Part shown: positions 21,954 to 27,296 of the stretch, piece after piece
How positions within the stretch are numbered: the first letter of the stretch is position 1
How the letters are laid out: every line of letters starts with the position of its first letter
Source: UBA5216 sp040081205
GTDB taxonomy: Bacteria > Pseudomonadota > Gammaproteobacteria > Burkholderiales > SG8-41
DNA length: 27,296 nucleotides
Assembly (NCBI GenBank): GCA_040081205.1
Contig: JBEBHE010000017.1
Coordinates: 1-27,296, forward strand
Reading direction: 5' to 3'
The notes under the pieces: model-generated
The model's input: only the letters and a program-made list of their open reading frames with translations
Told to the model about the DNA's origin: nothing
Databases searched by the model: none
Made by a program: the position numbers and the translations under genes

Positions 21954-23909
21954 CTAACTACCGATGTCTCCACCGTCGGCTTTGGTGATGGCGACCACCG
22001 AAGGCCGCGGCGGCATATCTGCCCTGAAATCCGGCCAGCGTGTTGATGGCTTATCGAAGGTGGAGCCTTTTTCGTCCGCCGGATGCTGAATCGACAGAAA
22101 CAGTGTTTTGCCGTCGGGTGTGAATGCTGGACCGCAGATTTCCGCGCCGCGCGGCGCCGAGAAAAAATTGCGCGTGATGCCGCGTTTCGGCCCACTGGTT
22201 TCGGCAGCGTAAACGCTGTCGGCGAATCCCGCCCAGTCATCCTGTCCGTCGGTCGCAATCCAGATGCGGCCTTTCGGATCAAAAGCCACATTGTCGGGCG
22301 CGGCGATCCAGCCGTTGGCCGACACTGCGCCGTCACCGTTGCCATAGCGCGCGCCGTGTTCAGGGTTTTTCGGGTCGCCGCCCATGATGAAAAATTCCCA
22401 CGTGCAATGGGTGGCGGTGTGATCGGGCTTGCCATCCGCCAATGGCGGGATGATTTCAATGATATGACCGTACTTGTTCGGCCCGCGCGGGTTGGCGGAA
22501 TTCACCTGATCCGGCGTGCGCTGCTCATTGAAGGTGCATACGACGTAAACGTGGCCGGTATCAGGGTGCGCTTCCACGTCTTCCGGCCGATCCATCGGTG
22601 TGGCGCCCAGCAGATCCGCGGCGCGGCGCAATTCGATCATCACATCGCCCTGATTCTCAAAGCCGTTGGCTTTGGTGAGCGGTCCTTGCCCAAATACGAT
22701 CGGCAGCCACTGCATTTTGCCGCCTGCATCGAAGCGCGCAACATGCAGTGTACCGTTGTCGAGCAGATCGCGATTCGCCGCAGGTGTGCCGGTGTTGTAC
22801 GCGTCGCGCGTGACGAATTTGTAAACGTATTCGCGGCGCTCATCGTCGCCGGAGTACACCGCGACGCGCCCGTCATGGCTGACCGCCGTGGTGGCGCACT
22901 CGTGCTTGCAGCGGCCCAGCGCAGTGCGTTTTACCGGCATGGATTTTGGATCGTAGGGATCAATTTCAACGACCCAACCGAAGCGGTTGGGCTCGTTGGG
23001 TTCTCGATTGAGATTGAATCGCGTGAAATACTTGCCCCACACGTAACGCCCACGGCCATTGATACCGTAGCGTTTCCATGCTGCCGCCTCGCGCCCTTTG
23101 GTTGCGTCGCCGGCGAAATAGTTGTGCAGGTTCTCCTCGGCGGTGAGCACCGTGCCCCACGGCGTGGTTCCGCCCGAGCAGTTGTTGAGCGTGCCGATGA
23201 TCCACGTGCCGGAAACGTCGGCGCGGGTGGCCATGCGCGGGTTGCCCGCTGCCGGTCCGGACACACGCATCACGGCGCTACGCGCGGAAATGCGGCGGTT
23301 ATAGGCGCTGTTCTGATGGATGCGCCACGTTCCTCCTGATTTTTCGATTTCCACGATGGAATGTCCTTGCGAGGCCATTTCGGTTTCGCATTGCTCGCGT
23401 GTCATCAGCGCCATATGGTTTTGCGGGGTCATGCCGGGCCACGAGAGATGAGGTGTGTTGCGCTCGTGATTAACGCATAGCAATCCACGCTGTGAGTTTC
23501 GCGAGCCGTGCGGCAGCGGCATGAATGCGATGAAATCATTGTCCATGCCGAACTGGCGTTCCTGTTCTTCGGCGGTCTGTTGACCCGGACGAAATGCCGG
23601 CGCATCTGCTTGCAGCGGGTCGCCCCAGCGAATCAGCGTGCTTACGTTGTAGCCGGGCGCAACGTGATGGGTTTCGTCGAGAAATCGCCCGGACTCGGCA
23701 AAGGTCAGCGAGGTTAACGACGGCGCGGTGCCGCTACCCTGCGACACCGGCGCGGCGCAACCGAACAGGCCATAGACGCCCGCCGCCGCCATGCCTGCGA
23801 GGGCATCGCGCCTCGACATACGCATTTGCATCAACTGTGAAATAGTGACTGCTGCGGATTCGTTGGAGACGGTATCGTCCGAATCTTCGATCTGGCTAGG
23901 CTCTTGCAT
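21954..23909 (-). CDS. PhoX-like (DUF839) alkaline phosphatase, Tat-exported, possible lipoprotein
   Basis: 651 residues. The start is 23909, chosen because GGAGGC (plus-strand 23916-23921) lies 6 nt upstream; the open frame continues to 24065, but that part is not family-like. The N-terminus is a long hydrophilic lead, then SRRDALAGMAAAGVYGLFGC: a twin-arginine signal ending in a lipobox-like LFGC with Cys51, so it may be a Tat lipoprotein. PhoX-family signatures are LLCVNHERNTPHLSWPG, WGTVLTAEENLHNYFAGD, FGWVVEIDPYDPKSMPVKRT, LGRCKHECATTAVSHDGRVA and VYSGDDERREYVYKFVT. PhoX enzymes are Ca/Fe-dependent phosphomonoesterases outside the cytoplasmic membrane; they bring phosphate from organic esters. 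No convincing PhoB box was seen upstream. Confidence 0.9.
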   Translation of the reverse strand: MQEPSQIEDSDDTVSNESAAVTISQLMQMRMSRRDALAGMAAAGVYGLFGCAAPVSQGSGTAPSLTSLTFAESGRFLDETHHVAPGYNVSTLIRWGDPLQADAPAFRPGQQTAEEQERQFGMDNDFIAFMPLPHGSRNSQRGLLCVNHERNTPHLSWPGMTPQNHMALMTREQCETEMASQGHSIVEIEKSGGTWRIHQNSAYNRRISARSAVMRVSGPAAGNPRMATRADVSGTWIIGTLNNCSGGTTPWGTVLTAEENLHNYFAGDATKGREAAAWKRYGINGRGRYVWGKYFTRFNLNREPNEPNRFGWVVEIDPYDPKSMPVKRTALGRCKHECATTAVSHDGRVAVYSGDDERREYVYKFVTRDAYNTGTPAANRDLLDNGTLHVARFDAGGKMQWLPIVFGQGPLTKANGFENQGDVMIELRRAADLLGATPMDRPEDVEAHPDTGHVYVVCTFNEQRTPDQVNSANPRGPNKYGHIIEIIPPLADGKPDHTATHCTWEFFIMGGDPKNPEHGARYGNGDGAVSANGWIAAPDNVAFDPKGRIWIATDGQDDWAGFADSVYAAETSGPKRGITRNFFSAPRGAEICGPAFTPDGKTLFLSIQHPADEKGSTFDKPSTRWPDFRADMPPRPSVVAITKADGGDIGS

Positions 23910-23915
23910 CGTGCT

Positions 23916-23921
23916 GCCTCC
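23916..23921 (-). promoter_or_regulatory. ribosome binding site fixing the PhoX-like start
   Basis: GGAGGC on the minus strand, 6 nt before the start at 23909. It decides against the longer frame beginning at 24065. Confidence 0.8.
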
Positions 23922-23968
23922 ATGAGTGAAACACGAAAAATTGCAGCTTAATGGAATAAACGAAAGCG

Positions 23969-23986
23969 TTACAATGTTTAGTGTAA
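23969..23986. promoter_or_regulatory. possible operator in the PhoX/ATP-grasp divergent region
   Basis: TTACA (23969-23973) and TGTAA (23982-23986) form a perfect 5-bp dyad spaced by 8 A/T-rich bases, midway in the 173-bp divergent gap. It is not a PhoB direct repeat. It could be a regulator site for one or both genes; support is weak. Confidence 0.3.
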
Positions 23987-24082
23987 GGATCAGGCAAAAA
24001 ATGATACCAATCAAGTGGAACTGCCCGGTCGTGAAGCGGCTGGCGTCACGATGATGACTATGCAACAGGATTTTGACGGAAA

Positions 24083-25342
24083 ATGAAACGCATTCTCGTG
24101 CTTTTCCCCAAGGATTGGGACCGTGACGAACTCGAACAGCCGCGTTATCGCGCGCGCTACGAATTCCATTACGAAGGCTTCGATCTTTTCAAATTTCCGG
24201 AAAACGCGCGCCTGATCACCTTTAACGTCTGGCGCTATGTTGACAAGCTGGTCAAAAAATATCGCGGCCGTATTGATGGCGTGATCAGCAACAACGAGCA
24301 ATTCGGCGCGCTGATCGCCGCGGTGGTGGCGCAGCGCCTCGGTTTGCCGGGCACCGATCCGGCGGTGATCATCGCCGCCCAGCACAAATATTATGCGCGC
24401 TGCCTGCAACAAAAAATCGCGCCTGATGCCACGCCGCGCTTTTCGGTGTTTCCCTATCAACTGGCGTCCGCTGCGGATGTGGGGCTGTCATTTCCGCTCT
24501 ATGTGAAACCGGTCAAGGCAACCTATTCGGTGCTGGCGCGCCGCGTGGAGAGCTTTGCGGCGCTGCAAAAGCATCTGCGCTTTAACCCGCTGGAAACGCT
24601 GATCCTGCACAAACTGGTTACGCCGTTTAACGATTTGATGGCGCGCTTTACGCCATTCACCATCGATGCGCATCACTTGATCGGCGAGGAAATCATGACC
24701 GGCGTGCAGGTCAATCTCGATGGCTATCTGCATAACGGCAAGATCACCATACTTGGCATCGTCGATGAAGTAATGTATCCGGGCACGCAGGCTTTCGCGC
24801 GTTTTGAGTATCCCTCGCGTTTGCCCGCTGACGTGCTGGCGCGCATGAAGGCGCTGGCCGTTAAATTATTCACCGGCATCGATTATGGCTACGGATTTTT
24901 CAATGTGGAGTTGATCTACCAGCCGGACACTGGACGCATACAGATCATCGAAATCAATCCGCGCATGGCATCGCAGATCGTCAATCTGTACCGGCGGGTG
25001 GATGGCTACGACCCGTATGACGTCTTGATTGATCTCGCCCTGGGTGTGGCGCCGCGCGTCACCGTGGGCGAGGGCGCGTTCGGGGCAGCGGCGAGTTTTG
25101 TGTTCCGCCGCTTCGATGGGCGTGAAGTCACGCGCGCGCCAGGGCGCGCGCAGATCGAGGCGGTGCATCAGCGTTATCCCGATGCGCGGCTGATGCTTTA
25201 TTTGAAGCGCGGCGCGAGCCTCGCGCGCGAAATGAAATGGCTCGGCAGCTATCGCTACGCCGTGCTGAATCTCGGCGGCGCCAGTCCCGAAGACCTGCAT
25301 CAACGTTACGACGATATCCGCCGCGAACTTTCTTTCGACTGA
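24083..25342 (+). CDS. ATP-grasp domain protein, function unknown
   Basis: A 419-residue cytoplasmic protein with an ATP-grasp fold. The N-terminal part (1-95) looks like the preATP-grasp Rossmann-like domain (MKRILVLFPKDWDRDELEQP, IDGVISNNEQFGALIAAVVA). Candidate ATP-binding lysines are Lys102 in HKYYARCL and Lys142 in PLYVKPVKATYSVLARRV. The Mg-binding strand pair is at 276-292 (FFNVELIY, then IQIIEINPRMASQ), with Glu276, Glu290 and Asn292. This is the set of ligands seen in carboxylate-amine or peptide ligases of the superfamily. The C-terminal ~85 residues are of unrecognised type. It lies 73 bp before mpl and could act on a peptide or amino-acid-like substrate. The specific reaction is not known. 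Confidence 0.82.
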   Translation: MKRILVLFPKDWDRDELEQPRYRARYEFHYEGFDLFKFPENARLITFNVWRYVDKLVKKYRGRIDGVISNNEQFGALIAAVVAQRLGLPGTDPAVIIAAQHKYYARCLQQKIAPDATPRFSVFPYQLASAADVGLSFPLYVKPVKATYSVLARRVESFAALQKHLRFNPLETLILHKLVTPFNDLMARFTPFTIDAHHLIGEEIMTGVQVNLDGYLHNGKITILGIVDEVMYPGTQAFARFEYPSRLPADVLARMKALAVKLFTGIDYGYGFFNVELIYQPDTGRIQIIEINPRMASQIVNLYRRVDGYDPYDVLIDLALGVAPRVTVGEGAFGAAASFVFRRFDGREVTRAPGRAQIEAVHQRYPDARLMLYLKRGASLAREMKWLGSYRYAVLNLGGASPEDLHQRYDDIRRELSFD

Positions 25343-25377
25343 TGGGGCGGCTGTAATGGCATGACCGGGTGAGCGAT

Positions 25378-25406
25378 TTAACGGATTCACCGATTTGCGT
25401 TATTCT
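25378..25406 (+). promoter_or_regulatory. possible mpl promoter, giving a near-leaderless transcript
   Basis: TTAACG (25378-25383) and TATTCT (25401-25406) are separated by exactly 17 nt. Each matches the sigma-70 consensus at four of six positions. The start of transcription would fall at about 25412-25414, within a few bases of the mpl ATG at 25416, and no Shine-Dalgarno sequence is visible there. Confidence 0.45.
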
Positions 25407-25415
25407 CGCGCGATC

Positions 25416-26768
25416 ATGCACATTCACATTCTGGGTATTTGCGGCACCTTCATGGGCGGCATCGCGGCGATTGCGCGTGCGGCCGGACACAAAGTTACAG
25501 GGTGCGATGCCAACGTGTATCCGCCGATGAGCACGCAACTGTCGGCGCAGGGGATCGAGCTCATCGAGGGGTTTTCGGCTGATCAGATCAAGCTCGAACC
25601 GGATTTGTTTGTTGCGGGCAACGTGGTTGCGAGGGGCAATCCGCTGATGGAAGCAATCCTGAATCGCGGCTTGCCTTATACGTCTGGTCCGCAGTGGCTG
25701 TCGGAAATCGTGCTGCGCGATAAATGGGTGCTCGCAGTGGCCGGCACGCACGGCAAAACTACTACCACCTCGATGCTGGCGTGGATGCTCGAACATGGCG
25801 GCCTGTCGCCGGGGTTTCTGGTGGGCGGCGTGCCGGAAAACTTCGGCATCTCGGCGCGATTGTCAGACACGCCGTTCTTCGTGATCGAAGCCGACGAATA
25901 CGACACGGCGTTTTTCGACAAGCGCTCCAAGTTCGTGCATTACCATCCGCGCACGGCGATTCTGAACAACCTTGAATTCGACCACGCGGATATTTTTGCC
26001 GACCTCGCTGCGATTGAAACGCAGTTTCATCACCTGGTGCGCACCGTGCCCGGTAACGGTTTGATTGTCAGCAACGGCGGCGATGCGAATCTGGCGCGTG
26101 TGCTTGAGCGCGGTTGCTGGACGCCCATTGAGCGTTTCGCGGGGGCTGGTGCAGCGGACGGCTGGCAGGCGGGCGCGCGTTATCCGGATGGATTCGATGT
26201 GTTGTTTAACGGCACGATGCAAGGCCGGCTGCGATGGGATCTGCTCGGCGAGCACAATGTGGCAAATGGTTTGGCCGCGGTCGCTGCCGCACGCCACGCC
26301 GGCGTGCCTGCCAAGGTGGCTATCGACGCCATGGCGACGTTTAAAAACGTGAAACGCCGCATGGAAACCAAAGGTGTTGCGGGCGGTGTCACGGTTTACG
26401 ACGATTTTGCGCATCACCCCACCGCGATTGCCACCACCATCGCCGGTCTGCGCGCGAAAATCGGCGGTGCGCGGCTGATCGCCGTACTCGAGCCGCGCTC
26501 CAACACCATGAAGCAGGGCGCGCTCAAAGACCAGCTTGCAGGCAGTCTTGCCGATGCGGATGCGGTGTTTTGCTACAGTGCCGGGCTGGAGTGGGATGCC
26601 GCGGCAGTGCTGGCGCCGCTGGCAGCCAAAGCCGCTGTACATGATGAATTTGATGCGTTGCTGACAGGCATTGCCGCTGCGGTTCGCGCAGGTGATCATG
26701 TGCTGATCATGAGCAACGGCGGCTTCAACGGCATACACGGCAAGTTGCTGAAAAAGCTCGCGCGGTAA
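25416..26768 (+). CDS. mpl: UDP-N-acetylmuramate:L-alanyl-gamma-D-glutamyl-meso-diaminopimelate ligase
   Basis: Joins recycled murein tripeptide to UDP-MurNAc with ATP hydrolysis in the cytoplasm, returning cell-wall peptide to peptidoglycan synthesis. 450 residues. I chose ATG 25416 because MHIHILGICGTFMGG is the standard Mpl N-terminus; a TTG at 25395 would add seven residues. The N-terminal UDP-binding domain includes GHKVTGCDANVYPPMSTQLS. The central ATPase has the P-loop GTHGKTTTTS at 110-119 and FVIEADEYDTAFFDKRSKF. The C-terminal domain has KRRMETKGVAGGVTVYDDFA then HHPTAI. This matches Mpl rather than MurC (NVYPPMSTQL, FDKRSKF). It follows the ATP-grasp gene; a possible own promoter was seen. 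Confidence 0.97.
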   Translation: MHIHILGICGTFMGGIAAIARAAGHKVTGCDANVYPPMSTQLSAQGIELIEGFSADQIKLEPDLFVAGNVVARGNPLMEAILNRGLPYTSGPQWLSEIVLRDKWVLAVAGTHGKTTTTSMLAWMLEHGGLSPGFLVGGVPENFGISARLSDTPFFVIEADEYDTAFFDKRSKFVHYHPRTAILNNLEFDHADIFADLAAIETQFHHLVRTVPGNGLIVSNGGDANLARVLERGCWTPIERFAGAGAADGWQAGARYPDGFDVLFNGTMQGRLRWDLLGEHNVANGLAAVAAARHAGVPAKVAIDAMATFKNVKRRMETKGVAGGVTVYDDFAHHPTAIATTIAGLRAKIGGARLIAVLEPRSNTMKQGALKDQLAGSLADADAVFCYSAGLEWDAAAVLAPLAAKAAVHDEFDALLTGIAAAVRAGDHVLIMSNGGFNGIHGKLLKKLAR

Positions 26769-26791
26769 AAATAACATTTTTAGGGGGAGCG

Positions 26792-27296
26792 ATGAATCGA
26801 CGAAAACAGATGGTGCGCGCTGCAGCGATATTCGCATGCTTGATATTGGCGTCCTGCACGCAAACGCAGGAAAGCGCGCAGTCCTTGCTGGCGCGCGGCG
26901 ACTATCTCGTCAACGGCATCATGACCTGCAATCACTGTCACACGCCGAAAGACAAGGCGGGTAACCCGGTGATAGCGCGGCAGTTTTCGGGCGGCGTGCA
27001 GCGCTTTGACGAGGTGACGTTCACCGCGACCGGCTCCAACATTACCCAGGATGCGCAGACCGGCATCGGCCAATGGAGCGACGCCGATATCAGACGCTCA
27101 ATGATCGACGGCGTGCGGCCCAACGGCAGCAAGCTGGCTTTTGTGATGCCGTATCCACTCTACAAAGTGCTAACGCCGCGTGATCTCGATGCCGTGGTCG
27201 CCTATATGCGTACAGTTACGCCTATCAATGCCAAGGTGGCGCCGCCGCTGTATAAATCGGAACAAATTACGTATACCTATCCCGGCGCCGACAAGC
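26792..27296 (+). CDS. c-type cytochrome, lipoprotein, 3' end cut by window edge
   Basis: The frame is open from ATG 26792 to the window edge (168 codons). A purine-rich AGGGGGAG lies immediately upstream. The N-terminus MNRRKQMVRAAAIFACLILA then SC forms a lipoprotein signal with the acylated Cys at residue 22. The haem-binding motif CNHCH is at 46-50 (GIMTCNHCHTPKDKAG); a likely axial Met is Met119 in AFVMPYP, and LTPRDLDAVVAYMRTV is the usual C-terminal helix of the class I fold. It is probably a membrane-anchored periplasmic electron carrier, of the kind that serves dehydrogenases. The partner gene, if any, would be downstream. It is 23 bp after mpl. Confidence 0.88.
   Translation, partial: MNRRKQMVRAAAIFACLILASCTQTQESAQSLLARGDYLVNGIMTCNHCHTPKDKAGNPVIARQFSGGVQRFDEVTFTATGSNITQDAQTGIGQWSDADIRRSMIDGVRPNGSKLAFVMPYPLYKVLTPRDLDAVVAYMRTVTPINAKVAPPLYKSEQITYTYPGADK

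Noticed and set aside
22083..23339. 418-residue open frame on the plus strand
   Set aside because: It lies opposite the PhoX-like gene, which carries clear family signatures; the plus-strand frame resembles no protein family.
23910..24065. 52-codon N-terminal extension of the PhoX-like gene
   Set aside because: GGAGGC precedes the 23909 start, and the extension would bury the Tat signal behind an unrelated hydrophobic stretch.
23910..24082. PhoB box upstream of the PhoX-like gene
   Set aside because: No pair of CTGTCAT-like direct repeats with 4-nt spacing was found; the only structure is an inverted TTACA/TGTAA.

Overview
The window looks like part of a chromosome from a betaproteobacterium, probably Burkholderiales-like. 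The basis is moderately high GC, three Bug/TctC-type periplasmic tricarboxylate receptors, MmgE/PrpD and CoxL/IorB-type catabolic enzymes, cobalamin-dependent MetH, Mpl and an Er-VIT-like iron/manganese transporter. No rRNA, tRNA, CRISPR array or intact insertion sequence was seen. No gene-free stretch exceeds 300 bases.

Layout. 1-1283 is the 3' bulk of fumarylacetoacetase (last step of tyrosine/homogentisate breakdown), cut by the left edge. It faces a LysR regulator (1454-2356, minus). The regulator diverges from a long plus-strand catabolic block (2501-12212): a SnoaL-FMO fusion monooxygenase, a Bug receptor, an ornithine cyclodeaminase/mu-crystallin homologue, a PIG3-like quinone reductase, a second Bug receptor, an MmgE/PrpD protein and a molybdopterin-binding xanthine dehydrogenase-family subunit. 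Just after the last gene lies a short out-of-frame remnant that resembles the C-terminus of a second molybdopterin subunit.

12494-14721 holds a Bcr/CflA-type MFS exporter overlapping a VIT1/CCC1 transporter that has a degenerate ferritin-like N-domain. A convergent rhodanese gene (14752-15138, minus) follows, then metH (15273-18998), which overlaps a phytanoyl-CoA dioxygenase-family gene. A separate gene encodes an exported fusion of cytochrome P460 and a type-1 copper cupredoxin (19905-20720). It ends in a strong terminator and is followed by a 127-bp nested inverted repeat. The minus strand then carries a third Bug receptor and a Tat-exported PhoX-like phosphatase. The right end has an ATP-grasp protein, mpl (murein peptide recycling) and the start of a lipoprotein cytochrome c cut by the right edge.

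How the parts may work together (inference). The LysR-flanked block has the look of a catabolic island for an unidentified organic acid or aromatic compound: periplasmic capture (Bug), oxidation (FMO, quinone reductase, molybdoenzyme) and hydration/dehydration (MmgE/PrpD). No TctA/TctB membrane partner and no [2Fe-2S] partner subunit is present in the window. The most unusual single protein is the P460-cupredoxin fusion.
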